From Lachnospiraceae bacterium (GTDB lineage Bacteria; Bacillota; Clostridia; Lachnospirales; Lachnospiraceae), in assembly GCA_014804355.1 (NCBI GenBank), contig JAAUZY010000066.1, positions 1 through 64,000 on the forward strand: 64,000 nucleotides of DNA. Direction: 5' to 3'. Each line of letters begins with the position of its first letter. Position 1 is the first letter of the stretch. Shown piece by piece: positions 37,098-47,277 of the stretch. The notes beneath the pieces were generated by a model, which saw only the letters and a program-made list of their open reading frames with translations, was not told the origin of the DNA and made no database searches. The translations under genes and the position numbers were made by a program.

Positions 37098-38777
37098 ATG
37101 GGAATGCAAATGGGAGAACAGGGATTTTGGCATGAGAATGAAAGTTACATAGATTCGGTAATGAATACGGTGAATATGCTGGCGGAAGATACCTATATTT
37201 ACATTCTGCACCTAAAGCAGAACAGAGTATGGTTTTCAGAGACGGCCAGAGCCTATTTTGGAATCCGGGATAAGTATGTTTTAAACCATTATGAAGTCAT
37301 GCATGATCTGGTCCATCCTGTTGACTGGTGGGAGTATGAAGAAGGGATTCCGGAAAGGACGCAGGGAAAGAATCTTGACAGGGAATTGTGCGTTCGGATG
37401 AAAGGTGTTTCCGGGGAATATCATATGTTCAGCATCCATACGGATATCGTAACGGATAAGAAGAATGGTGAAGAGTATCTGCTCGTTCTGCTGCATAATG
37501 AAAATGTTCTGCCGAGAATTGATGCCCTGACGGATTTGTATTCTCAGGCAAGATTCGTGGCAGACATTGATACAGCGATTGGAAAGAAAGAGCCTTTTGC
37601 AGTGTTAATGATCAAACTGGAGCGATTTACGAATCTGAATATTATTTACGGGAATGACTTTACCAACCAGATTCTAAAGGAAACGGCACTGCAGTTTATT
37701 TATATGATGGATGAGAGCAGCGCTGTTTACCGCCTGGACGGTCCCAAATTTGGATTTATCTTAAGGGGATGCGGTAGAGAAAAACTACTTACTTTCGAGC
37801 AGGAACTCAGGGACAGGATGGCAAAGGGAATCTTGGTAAACAACACGCAGATTACGCCGAAAGTATGTGCGGGAGCGATCCTGATCGAGCAGTATGAGGG
37901 AAAAGCGGATTCATTGTGCTCTAAGGCAGCATACGCTCTGGGACAGTCGGAAACAGAGCAGCAGGGAAAAATGATCATTTTTAATGACGAAGTGCGTACT
38001 TCAAAGAATGCGGATTTGGAATTGATGAAGGTGATCCACCAGTCGGTCAGGGAAGGCTGTAAGGGATTCTATGTAGAGTATCAGCCGATCGTGGTTTCCG
38101 GAACAGGGCACATTATAGGAGCGGAAGCATTGGTCAGATGGCGCATGGAGCCCTATGGAACTGTTCCTCCCGGCATGTTCATTGCATGGATGGAAAAAAA
38201 TCCGGAGATGTATGAACTCGGCAATTATGTGTTGAAAACAGCTCTACAGGAAACAGTGGGACTGCTTGAGATCTTGCCGGAGTTTGTTCTCAACGTCAAT
38301 GTGTCGGCGAGACAGATGGAGCGGGAAGAGTTTCACGCGGAGGTGCTGCGTTTTTTAGAACAGACGGGATTTCCGGCCAGCCACCTGTGCCTGGAATTGA
38401 CTGAACGGTGTAAAGATATGCCGCTGGAATCGATAAAGAGAGAAGTGGAATTTTTCCAGGGATACGGTATCCGCATGGCAATGGATGATTATGGAACCGG
38501 AAGCGCTTCTTCAGGAATCGTGCTTTATGCTCCGATGGATGAGATCAAACTGGATATGAGCTTCATTCGGGGAATTACCGAAGATGCCAAGAAACAGGCT
38601 ATGGTTAAGGCTATTGTCGAATTTGCCAACAGTTCCGGTATGAGTACCTGTTTAGAAGGCGTGGAGACAGAGGAGTTGCAGAATTATCTGCGGCAATATC
38701 AGGCTACATGGTTTCAGGGCTATTATTACTCGAAACCGATTGAAATAGCAAAACTTCGGGAGCTGGTGCAGGCTTAG
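37098..38777 (+). CDS. c-di-GMP protein with degenerate GGDEF and EAL domain, PAS-like N-terminus
   Basis: GGDEF position YRLDGPKFGFIL; EAL motifs IGAEALVRWR, CLELTER, MDDYGTGSAS, KLDMSFIRG and CLEGVETEE. Start near 37098. Confidence 0.85.
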   Translation: MGMQMGEQGFWHENESYIDSVMNTVNMLAEDTYIYILHLKQNRVWFSETARAYFGIRDKYVLNHYEVMHDLVHPVDWWEYEEGIPERTQGKNLDRELCVRMKGVSGEYHMFSIHTDIVTDKKNGEEYLLVLLHNENVLPRIDALTDLYSQARFVADIDTAIGKKEPFAVLMIKLERFTNLNIIYGNDFTNQILKETALQFIYMMDESSAVYRLDGPKFGFILRGCGREKLLTFEQELRDRMAKGILVNNTQITPKVCAGAILIEQYEGKADSLCSKAAYALGQSETEQQGKMIIFNDEVRTSKNADLELMKVIHQSVREGCKGFYVEYQPIVVSGTGHIIGAEALVRWRMEPYGTVPPGMFIAWMEKNPEMYELGNYVLKTALQETVGLLEILPEFVLNVNVSARQMEREEFHAEVLRFLEQTGFPASHLCLELTERCKDMPLESIKREVEFFQGYGIRMAMDDYGTGSASSGIVLYAPMDEIKLDMSFIRGITEDAKKQAMVKAIVEFANSSGMSTCLEGVETEELQNYLRQYQATWFQGYYYSKPIEIAKLRELVQA

Positions 38778-38799
38778 ACTAAGAAAAGACAGGGAGTAG

Positions 38800-41643
38800 A
38801 TGATGGAATATAAGATTTTTGACATCGAGAAGTATGCGAAAACGGCAAGAGCTGTGGTGACGGAAGGGATTGTCATGCTGCGCAATGAATCCCATTTGCT
38901 TCCCTTGCAAAATGGGGAGAAGATTGCCTTGTTTGGCAGAGGACAATTTAATTATTATAAAAGCGGTACCGGTTCGGGCGGTATGGTTAATACAAGCTAT
39001 GTAGTCGGTATCAGAGAGGCCCTTAAGCAGAGCAGCTTTGTTTTAAACGAGGAACTGGAGTCAGTCTATGCGGAATGGCTTAAGGATAATCCGTTCGATA
39101 CCGGATCAGGCTGGGGTGCAGAACCATGGTTCCAGAAGGAAATGCCTTTGGCGCAGGAATTAGTAGAGCGTGTCAGAAAAGCTTCTGACACGGCGGTGAT
39201 TGTGATTGCCAGAACCGCAGGGGAAGATAAGGACAATAAAGCGGAAGCCGGCAGTTATCTGCTGACGGAAGAAGAGGAGGAGATGCTCCGACTTGTGTGT
39301 GCAGCTTTTGAACGCACAGTGGTTCTTCTGAATGTAGGAAATATTATTGATATGAAGTGGGTGGAGCGTTACCGCCCCTCTGCGCTTCTGTATGTATGGC
39401 AGGGCGGTCAGGAAGGCGGAAACGGGGTGCTTGACATACTGGAGGGAAAGGTATCCCCTTCCGGTAAGCTTACGGATACTATTGCAGAGGATATTACGGA
39501 TTATCCGTCCACAAGAAATCATGGTGATCGGAAACGAAACATCTATCAGGAAGATATCTATGTAGGCTATCGGTATTTTGAAACATTTGCAAAGGAGAAA
39601 GTGCTTTACCCCTTTGGCTTTGGGCTTTCCTATACTATCTTTGCAATAGAGGCAGAACTTGCGAGGAATGAAAAAACGGACAGTGGAAAAGCAGAGCAGG
39701 CCGACGGGATTATGTTCTGTGTGAAAGTGACAAATACGGGAACATATGCCGGTAAAGAGGTAGTGCAGGTTTATTGTCAGGCACCGCAGGGAGTATTGGG
39801 CAAACCGGTCAGAAGTCTGTGCGGTTTTGCCAAGACGAGAGAACTCGCTCCCGGGGAGTCACAGGAATTGCAGATACCGGTTTCGCGGGAGTATCTTGCA
39901 TCCTATGATGACAGTGGAATTACTGGACACAAGTCTTGTTATGTACTGGAAGAAGGGGAATATAGCTTCTTTGTGGGGACAGACGTAAGAGGCGCTTTTC
40001 CTGCCGGAAGCCTGTGCCTGGAGGAAACGGTGGTAGTGCAGCAATTGGAAGAAGCCTGTGCGCCGGTGACATCTTTCGAGAGAATGAAACCGCAGCTGAT
40101 TGAAAACGAAGGATTTCAGGTAGATTATGAAGCGGTAACACTTCGCACGCAGAGCCCGTCGGTCAGGCGCACGGAAAAGTTGCCGGAGAGTTATGCCTGC
40201 ACAGGAGATCAGGGATATAAGCTTTCTGATGTGGAGGAAGGCAAAGTGTCCATGGAGACATTTCTTGCGCAGTTATCGGATGAAGATTTGTGCTGTATTG
40301 TGCGTGGAGAAGGCATGTGCTCTCCGAAAGTGACACCCGGAACAGCGGGAGCTTTCGGCGGCATTACGAAGCGGCTGCAAGATTTTGGGATTCCGGCGGC
40401 CTGTTGTGCGGACGGACCGAGCGGTATCCGCATGGACTGCGGCAGCATTGCTTTTGCCATGCCGAACGGAACCTGTCTGGGGTGCACTTTTAATGAGGCA
40501 CTTTCGGAAGAATTGTTTGAATGGGAAGGATTGGAGCTTCGCAAAAATAAAATTGACACATTGCTGGGACCCGGCATCAACCTTCACAGGAATCCGTTAA
40601 ATGGGCGTAATTTTGAATATTTCAGCGAGGACCCTTTGCTGACAGGTAAGATGGCGGCAGCCCAGCTTCGCGGCATGGGACGCTATAGAGTTACCGGAAC
40701 GATCAAACACTTCGCATGTAACAGTCAGGAATTTAAGCGCCATATTGTAGAGGCGGTTGTTTCGGAACGTGCGCTCAGGGAGATTTATCTGAAGGGATTT
40801 GAGATCGCGGTAAAGGAGGGCGGTGCGTACTCTGTCATGAGCTCTTACAATCCGATCAACGGATTCTGGGCTGCCGGCAATTACGATTTGATTACTACGA
40901 TACTGCGTGAAGAATGGGGATATGACGGTATCGTTATGACTGATTGGTGGGCCAAGGCAAATGATGAGGGCGCTGCCGGCAAAACGGAGAATGTGGCGGC
41001 GATGGTGCGTGCCCAGAATGATTTGTTTATGGTGACGACCAATGCCGAGGAAAATTCCATGAAAGATAATTCCATGGAGAACCTGGAGAAAGGAACTGTC
41101 ACGAGAGGCGAGTACCTGCGAAGCGCGGCGAACATCTGCCGGTATCTTCTGCGAACCCCTGCATATCAACGGCTTATGGGTAGAGAGAGTGAGCTGGACA
41201 GACAAATGGCGGCCATTGTGAAACAGGAAACAGAGTCTTTCGGCGAGATGCTGCGCTTCTCTATGACAGAGGATACCGGATATCTTCCAGTAGAACAGAT
41301 AGGTACGGGAAAAGGAAGCACTGTAATATTTGAAATCAGCGTAAAAGAGCGGGGAATATATCGAATGGAGCTTGTCTGCAGGGCTGCCGGACAGGGAAGT
41401 CTGGCTCAGATCCCGCTTACATTGTCTCAAGATAAACAGATTTTGAAAACCATAGCCCTTACCGGTGCGGATCAGGAATGGAGGACTGAGGAAATACAAT
41501 TGAATCCTACTTTCCATAATACCACTTTTTTGAAATTCTATTTCGGACAGGGCGGCATGGAGATTCAGGAGGCTCGTGTTGTGTTTGTCGAATCGCTGGA
41601 AGAAAAATTCCGTGCGATGAGAGCGGCGCGAAGAGAAGAATAA
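38800..41643 (+). CDS. GH3 glycoside hydrolase with inverted domain order
   Basis: GH3 C-domain first (RNESHLLPLQNGEKIALFGRG, LLYVWQGGQEGGNGVLDILEGKVSPSGKLTDT), Fn3-like middle, then GH3 barrel (CCADGPSGIR, GPGINLHRNPLNGRNFEYFSEDPLLTG, IKHFACNSQE, GIVMTDWW). Confidence 0.92.
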   Translation: MMEYKIFDIEKYAKTARAVVTEGIVMLRNESHLLPLQNGEKIALFGRGQFNYYKSGTGSGGMVNTSYVVGIREALKQSSFVLNEELESVYAEWLKDNPFDTGSGWGAEPWFQKEMPLAQELVERVRKASDTAVIVIARTAGEDKDNKAEAGSYLLTEEEEEMLRLVCAAFERTVVLLNVGNIIDMKWVERYRPSALLYVWQGGQEGGNGVLDILEGKVSPSGKLTDTIAEDITDYPSTRNHGDRKRNIYQEDIYVGYRYFETFAKEKVLYPFGFGLSYTIFAIEAELARNEKTDSGKAEQADGIMFCVKVTNTGTYAGKEVVQVYCQAPQGVLGKPVRSLCGFAKTRELAPGESQELQIPVSREYLASYDDSGITGHKSCYVLEEGEYSFFVGTDVRGAFPAGSLCLEETVVVQQLEEACAPVTSFERMKPQLIENEGFQVDYEAVTLRTQSPSVRRTEKLPESYACTGDQGYKLSDVEEGKVSMETFLAQLSDEDLCCIVRGEGMCSPKVTPGTAGAFGGITKRLQDFGIPAACCADGPSGIRMDCGSIAFAMPNGTCLGCTFNEALSEELFEWEGLELRKNKIDTLLGPGINLHRNPLNGRNFEYFSEDPLLTGKMAAAQLRGMGRYRVTGTIKHFACNSQEFKRHIVEAVVSERALREIYLKGFEIAVKEGGAYSVMSSYNPINGFWAAGNYDLITTILREEWGYDGIVMTDWWAKANDEGAAGKTENVAAMVRAQNDLFMVTTNAEENSMKDNSMENLEKGTVTRGEYLRSAANICRYLLRTPAYQRLMGRESELDRQMAAIVKQETESFGEMLRFSMTEDTGYLPVEQIGTGKGSTVIFEISVKERGIYRMELVCRAAGQGSLAQIPLTLSQDKQILKTIALTGADQEWRTEEIQLNPTFHNTTFLKFYFGQGGMEIQEARVVFVESLEEKFRAMRAARREE

Positions 41644-41668
41644 GGAAACTTCGAAGGAGTATATTTAT

Positions 41669-42616
41669 ATGAAAACTAAAGTTTTTATCGACGGAAGCGA
41701 AGGAACAACAGGATTAAGGATTAATGAACGCTTCCAAAATCGTGACGATATAGAGTTACTGCACATAGATCCGGAGCTTAGAAAAAATCCGGATGAGAGA
41801 AAGAAAATGATTAATGCATCAGATATTACTTTTTTGTGTTTGCCGGATGAGGCGGCAAGGGAATCTGTTGCACTGATAGAGAATGAAGATGTGGTAATAA
41901 TTGACGCATCTACTGCGCACCGGACAGAAGAAGGATGGGCATACGGATTCCCGGAATTGTCCGATGAGCATAAAACAGCTATTAAGAAAGGAAAGCGGAT
42001 AGCGGTTCCGGGATGTTATGCTACGGGATTCATCTCCTTAGTGTATCCCCTGATAGCAGGAGGGATTCTTCCAAAAGATTATCCGGTAAGCAGCTTTGCA
42101 ATTTCAGGATACAGTGGAGCCGGTAAGAAAACGATAGCGGCTTATGAATGCGAGGACAGACCAAAAGAATTATCGTCAGGAAGAGAATATGCATTGACAC
42201 AACAGCACAAACACTTGAAAGAGATGAAGAAAATTACCGGGCTTGCACGTACGCCGTTATTTTCACCGATCATTGATAATTATTATAGCGGCATGGTGGT
42301 TTCCGTACCATTGTATGCGGATATGCTGGCAAAAAAGGAAACGCCTGAATCGCTGCTTGATTATTATGCAGCGTATTACAAAAACCAAAGGTTCATTAAG
42401 GTAAGTGCAGCGGATGATGAGATTGCAGCGGGCGGATTCTTAGCAGGGAATGGATTGTCCGGTTGGGATGGTTTAAAGATTTATGCGACAGGAAATGAAG
42501 AGCGCATTGTTATTTCCTCGCAGTTTGACAATTTAGGGAAAGGTGCATCCGGCGCGGCCATTCAATGTATGAACATTATTTTGGGATGTGACGAGTCAAA
42601 AGGACTTGATTTGTAA
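41669..42616 (+). CDS. argC: N-acetyl-gamma-glutamyl-phosphate reductase (type 2)
   Basis: KVFIDGSEGTTGLRINERF, DASTAHRT, VPGCYATGF and GYSGAGKKTI; short (315 aa) form. Confidence 0.93.
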   Translation: MKTKVFIDGSEGTTGLRINERFQNRDDIELLHIDPELRKNPDERKKMINASDITFLCLPDEAARESVALIENEDVVIIDASTAHRTEEGWAYGFPELSDEHKTAIKKGKRIAVPGCYATGFISLVYPLIAGGILPKDYPVSSFAISGYSGAGKKTIAAYECEDRPKELSSGREYALTQQHKHLKEMKKITGLARTPLFSPIIDNYYSGMVVSVPLYADMLAKKETPESLLDYYAAYYKNQRFIKVSAADDEIAAGGFLAGNGLSGWDGLKIYATGNEERIVISSQFDNLGKGASGAAIQCMNIILGCDESKGLDL

Positions 42617-42649
42617 TTTTACAGAGTATATATAAATGTCGAAAATTAA

Positions 42650-42685
42650 GTGAAAGCATCAGCCAGAAATGGCTGATGTTTTCAC
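42650..42685. terminator. Bidirectional hairpin between argC and cotJC
   Basis: GTGAAAGCATCAGCCA-gaaa-TGGCTGATGTTTTCAC, 16-bp stem with one G:T pair, between convergent genes. Confidence 0.8.
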
Positions 42686-42751
42686 TTGAAATCTGCTTAA
42701 ATCGGTACAGTTTGTTCAAAATAAATCATTGGATGAAGTGGCATTGGTCTC

Positions 42752-43402
42752 TTATTTCGAACAGTCAAACCCTGGATTAAACGCATAGAAGTTTTTCTCA
42801 TTTAGTCTATCCTGAACGATTCTGAGTGCTTCACCAAATCTCTGGAAGTGCACGACTTCCCTTGCCCGCAGGAACTTGATCGGTTCACAGACTTCCTGAT
42901 CGTGGATAAGTCTTAAGATGTTGTCATAGGTAGTTCTTGCTTTCTGTTCCGCAGCCATATCCTCTGTCAGATCCGTGATGATATCACCCGTGGACTGGAA
43001 CTGTGCCGCGCTGAACGGGAATCCGCCTGCGTCCTGAGGCCAGATGCCGATCGTGTGATCCACATAATAGTTGGAGAAACCGGATTTCTCGATTTCTTCC
43101 ATGGATAAGTCCTTAGTGAGCTGGTGTACGATGGTAGCAACGATCTCTAAGTGTGCTAATTCCTCCGTACCGATGTCTGTCAGAACAGCGGATACTTCCC
43201 TGTAAGGGCAGGCATATCTCTGGGACAGGTAGCGCATGGAAGCGCCCATTTCACCGTCGGGACCGCCGTACTGGCTGATAATCGCCTGTGCCAGCATGGC
43301 ATTAGGTTCCGTAATATTGACGGGGTATTCAAGTCTTCTTTCATAATTCCACATTAAGCACAACCTCCTTCCCAAGGCATAGGCAATGTAGCCCAATCCC
43401 AA
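42752..43402 (-). CDS. cotJC: Spore coat protein CotJC (manganese catalase family)
   Basis: MWNYERRLEYPVNITEPNAMLAQAIISQYGGPDGEMGASMRYLSQRY; true start likely MWNYE internal to the ORF. Confidence 0.93.
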   Translation of the reverse strand: MGLGYIAYALGRRLCLMWNYERRLEYPVNITEPNAMLAQAIISQYGGPDGEMGASMRYLSQRYACPYREVSAVLTDIGTEELAHLEIVATIVHQLTKDLSMEEIEKSGFSNYYVDHTIGIWPQDAGGFPFSAAQFQSTGDIITDLTEDMAAEQKARTTYDNILRLIHDQEVCEPIKFLRAREVVHFQRFGEALRIVQDRLNEKNFYAFNPGFDCSK

Positions 43403-43629
43403 CCACCACAGCTTGCGGTGTCGGCGAGTGCCAGAGTCAGAGGACCAAATTTTTCAGAGTATTCTTTTTTGGCCTGATTGGTCATACGATTATAGTGGTT
43501 AAAATATTCCATTGCATTTCTGTCGGTAGGATGGGTGTCCAGATACAGGGACATTTCGATGACTACGAAGTCCAGAACCCGGATATCATGCAGCAGTTTT
43601 TCCTGCTCGTTGGCAAAATGCATATTCAT
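43354..43629 (-). CDS. cotJB: Spore coat protein CotJB
   Basis: LLHDIRVLDFVVIEMSLYLDTHPTDRNAMEYFNHYNRM and C-terminal WDWATLPMPWEGGC. Confidence 0.92.
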   Translation of the reverse strand: MNMHFANEQEKLLHDIRVLDFVVIEMSLYLDTHPTDRNAMEYFNHYNRMTNQAKKEYSEKFGPLTLALADTASCGGWDWATLPMPWEGGCA

Positions 43630-43799
43630 TTTTTACAGCATCTCCTTCCTGTGAATGGTTTGTCGAGTTCCGGAAAGATCGTTCCGGTGTCAAGAGCTTC
43701 ATCGAGATTATCGTATATTCCGTTAAATCGCTGCCACGGAACATAAGCCATTGCGAGAGGAAACTTATCAAAGTTTTCTTTATACATATAATCCTTCAT
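43626..43799 (-). CDS. cotJA: Spore coat protein CotJA (57 aa, not in the supplied ORF track)
   Basis: Reverse strand encodes MKDYMYKENFDKFPLAMAYVPWQRFNGIYDNLDEALDTGTIFPELDKPFTGRRCCKK*; stop overlaps the cotJB ATG by 4 nt. Confidence 0.9.
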   Translation of the reverse strand: MKDYMYKENFDKFPLAMAYVPWQRFNGIYDNLDEALDTGTIFPELDKPFTGRRCCKK

Positions 43800-44040
43800 A
43801 TGATCCCTTTCTTATATAGTTAACGACATTAAATATTCGCTTTCAGTTTTGCAAAAGCTTCCGTATATGGCACTTACAAGAACCGGAAGCAGGAATTTGT
43901 TATGTTGTTTACTATAATTTAAAGTGCTTTTAGTAATATAATATGATATAATCGTGGCGGTGTGTTTACAGCAATTATGATCGGACACAGAAATTTCACA
44001 ATTTGATAAGAATAGAAACACACTTTGAGAGTACATTTAT

Positions 44041-45039
44041 ATGAGCGTTTACAGAAGGGAGGACCCTATTTTGATACAGGTTGAGAATTTGGTAAAAAGA
44101 TATGGTGCGCATACGGCGGTGGATCAATTGTCTTTTACGGTAGAAAAGGGACAAATCTACGGTTTCTTAGGACCTAACGGAGCCGGAAAGTCAACGACGA
44201 TGAATATTATGACGGGATATATCGCTGCCAGCAGCGGTACCGTGAAGATAAATGGCTATGATATTTTAAGACAGCCGGAAAAAGCCAAACAGTGTATCGG
44301 CTATCTGCCGGAGATTCCGCCTCTATACACGGATATGACGGTGTGGGAATATCTGATGTTCGTGGCGGAGCTCAAGAAGGTCGACAGGAAAGAGAGAAAA
44401 GAACATGTGGAAGAAGTCATAGAGAAGACACAGCTCAATGAGGTGGAAGAGCGGCTGATCAGAAACTTGTCCAAGGGATATAAACAGCGCGTGGGACTGG
44501 CGCAGGCGCTCATCGGCTATCCGGAAGTTCTCATATTGGATGAACCCATGGTCGGCTTAGACCCGAAGCAGATCATAGAGATACGGGACCTGATTAAGAA
44601 TCTTGCAAAGAAACATACGATCATCTTAAGCTCACATATTCTGTCTGAGGTGAGTGCGGTGTGTGATCATATTATGATTATCTCGGACGGCAAATTAGCG
44701 GCGGACGGTTCGCCGGAGGAGTTGCAACAGATGATGCAGGCCAGAGCGGAGCTCGAAGTAACGGCTGTCGGGACTAAAGAGCAGGTGGAAGAGGTCCTGA
44801 AGGGGATGGGACAGATTGCGGCTTATACGATCGAACAGGGGCAGGAGGCGGACGCAGTGGTGATACACGTGGAGACAGCGGACGATGCAGATATCCGGAA
44901 GGAGCTTTCGATAGCTTTGTCGAGGGCGGATATGCCGATCCTTTCCATGAACCGTCTCGAAAGATCTTTGGAAGATATATTCTTAAAGCTGACAGAAGCT
45001 GTGCAGAAGGAGGATTTGAACAATGATAGCGATTTATAA
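44041..45039 (+). CDS. ABC transporter ATP-binding protein
   Basis: Walker A GPNGAGKST, signature LSKGYKQRVGLAQAL, Walker B VLILDEP. Confidence 0.95.
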   Translation: MSVYRREDPILIQVENLVKRYGAHTAVDQLSFTVEKGQIYGFLGPNGAGKSTTMNIMTGYIAASSGTVKINGYDILRQPEKAKQCIGYLPEIPPLYTDMTVWEYLMFVAELKKVDRKERKEHVEEVIEKTQLNEVEERLIRNLSKGYKQRVGLAQALIGYPEVLILDEPMVGLDPKQIIEIRDLIKNLAKKHTIILSSHILSEVSAVCDHIMIISDGKLAADGSPEELQQMMQARAELEVTAVGTKEQVEEVLKGMGQIAAYTIEQGQEADAVVIHVETADDADIRKELSIALSRADMPILSMNRLERSLEDIFLKLTEAVQKEDLNNDSDL

Positions 45040-47146
45040 GAGAGAGTTGAAGTCCTTCTTTCACTCTTTTATCGGCTGGCTCTATCTGGCAGTCATGCTG
45101 TTTATGATGGGGATATATTTTATGGTGCTTAATATGCTCTCCGGATATCCCACGATCTCATATGTTTTACAGAGCGTTGTGTTCCTGCTGATCATTACTG
45201 TTCCGATTCTGACCATGCGCACATTGGCGGAGGAGCGGAAGTATAAGACGGATCAGTTGATCCTGACGGCACCGGTCTCGGTGGGTAAGATCGTGATGGG
45301 TAAATTTCTGGCACTGGTGACTATGTATGCGGTTTCGGTATTTGTGATCGGTCTGGCGCCGATATTGTTGATGCGTGCGGGAGAATTTCAGACAGGTACA
45401 TCCTACACATCGTTACTTGGTTTTTTCCTGTATGGTTGTCTAGGCCTTGCGATCGGTTTGTTTATGTCCTCACTGACCGAGAGCATTGTGATTGCGGCTG
45501 TGCTGTCTTTTGCAGCGATGTTTCTGGGGTATATTATGTCCGGACTTTGCAATGTGATATCTTCATCCGGCACATCGAAAATAGCAGAGTATATTGCAAA
45601 GCTGTTACGATGCTTTGATATGGTTGGACGGTTTGATGCACTGTGCAATGGCTATTTTCAGGTGGAGTCCGTGGCATATTTTGTGACTGCCACGGTATTT
45701 GTACTGTTTTGCACAACCCAGTCCATTCAGAAACGAAGATATGCGGTGGCAGGCAGAGGAGTTAAATTGGGGGCGTACAGTATCGTTAATATTCTGTTGA
45801 CAGCGCTCTTGACTGTTGTGGTCAATCTTGGGCTGAACTATGTACCTGATCAGTACACATCGTTTGACGTGACGGCGAATAAACTCTATACACTCACAGA
45901 AGATACCGAGCGGATCATCGGCGGACTGTCGCAGGATGTCACGATCAATGTGCTGTCGGAGGAGGCGGCGAAGGATGAGGATTTGGACAGGACACTGCAG
46001 CAGTTTAAGGGACTCTCGAAGCATATTAAGGTAGAATACATCGATCCGATAGCGAATCCGAAGTTTTACTATAAATATACGGATACGGAACCTTCTCGCA
46101 ACAGTCTGATCGTGGTCGGTCCGAGCGGAGATACGGTAGTAGATTACAATGATATCTATGCTTATGAGCCGAATTATACCACTTACAGCTATGAGATCGC
46201 GGGATATGACGGGGAAGGGCAGCTGCTCTCGGCGATCATGCGTGTGACGATGGACGATATTCCCAAATTCTATATCGTAACGGGACATGATGAGCTTGTT
46301 TTTGATGAAAAATTCTTAAATGCCTTGTCTAAGGAAAACGTGACTTATGAGAATCTGAGTCTTCACACGGTGGATGAGATTCCGGAAGACGCCCGCGGCA
46401 TTATTCTGAATGCGCCGGTCAATGATTATTCGGAAGATGATACAAATAAGGTGTTAGCGTATCTTGAACAGGGCGGCAATGCACTTATTATTCCTACGTG
46501 GACCGGTACGAGTATGGAACAGTTTGAGAAGATCATGGGATATTACAATGTATCTGTGGTGGATGGTGTGATCGCGGAGGGAGATCGCAGCTATTATTAT
46601 CAGAATCCGTACAATCTTTTTCCTGAAATTGAGGAAGGGGATCTTACGGAAAAGGTGTCCGGCGGCACGGTGCTGGCACCTTTATCCAGAGGACTGACTT
46701 ACCCGGAGGACGTTGATGATGTGTCTTATCAGCCGTTTCTGACAACGAGCGAGAGTGCTTTCAGTAAGACCGATATGATGGAAGGTGATAATTATCGTAA
46801 AGGTGAAGAGGATATCGATGGTCCATTCGTGATTGGACTGAAAGTGAGAAAGGGTACTGAGTCAGGAGGAGAATCACAGGCGGTCATTGTAGCGACGGAG
46901 CAGATGTTTACTGCCATGGCGGATGAGATCGTACCGGGGTATAATGTAAAACTGTTCGGCAGCGTGATTGCCAGTCTGGCGGACCATGAGGATTCCGTGG
47001 CGATTCCGGTGAAATATTATGCGATCGGTTATCTGGCATTCAATGCGCAGGTCGTCTATATCGTCGGATTTGTGTCCGTTATTCTGCTTCCGCTTCTGTG
47101 TCTTGTGAACGGACTGATCATCTGGTTTAGCCGCCGCAAAAAGTAG
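45023..47146 (+). CDS. ABC-2 type permease fused to GldG-like domain
   Basis: N-terminal six-TM permease (~235 aa), then FDVTANKLYTLTEDTERIIGGLSQDVTINVL and DUF-type GldG region, C-terminal TM. Confidence 0.87.
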   Translation: MIAIYKRELKSFFHSFIGWLYLAVMLFMMGIYFMVLNMLSGYPTISYVLQSVVFLLIITVPILTMRTLAEERKYKTDQLILTAPVSVGKIVMGKFLALVTMYAVSVFVIGLAPILLMRAGEFQTGTSYTSLLGFFLYGCLGLAIGLFMSSLTESIVIAAVLSFAAMFLGYIMSGLCNVISSSGTSKIAEYIAKLLRCFDMVGRFDALCNGYFQVESVAYFVTATVFVLFCTTQSIQKRRYAVAGRGVKLGAYSIVNILLTALLTVVVNLGLNYVPDQYTSFDVTANKLYTLTEDTERIIGGLSQDVTINVLSEEAAKDEDLDRTLQQFKGLSKHIKVEYIDPIANPKFYYKYTDTEPSRNSLIVVGPSGDTVVDYNDIYAYEPNYTTYSYEIAGYDGEGQLLSAIMRVTMDDIPKFYIVTGHDELVFDEKFLNALSKENVTYENLSLHTVDEIPEDARGIILNAPVNDYSEDDTNKVLAYLEQGGNALIIPTWTGTSMEQFEKIMGYYNVSVVDGVIAEGDRSYYYQNPYNLFPEIEEGDLTEKVSGGTVLAPLSRGLTYPEDVDDVSYQPFLTTSESAFSKTDMMEGDNYRKGEEDIDGPFVIGLKVRKGTESGGESQAVIVATEQMFTAMADEIVPGYNVKLFGSVIASLADHEDSVAIPVKYYAIGYLAFNAQVVYIVGFVSVILLPLLCLVNGLIIWFSRRKK

Positions 47147-47165
47147 ATTGGCAAATGTACTTGAT

Positions 47166-47214
47166 TTCCCCGTAAGTTTATGCAAAAATAGACATGATAA
47201 CTTACGGGGATTTT
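47166..47214 (+). terminator. Rho-independent terminator
   Basis: TCCCCGTAAGTT...AACTTACGGGGA followed by TTTT. Confidence 0.85.
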
Positions 47215-47277
47215 CCTTACATTCGTGACAGCTTACGTGATGGTATGCGAAAAGTTTGTGAAAATATTAACATATAA

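Noticed and set aside
45605-46288. Antisense 227-aa ORF inside the permease-GldG gene
   Set aside because: Shadow ORF without domain or SD; the plus-strand gene is well supported.
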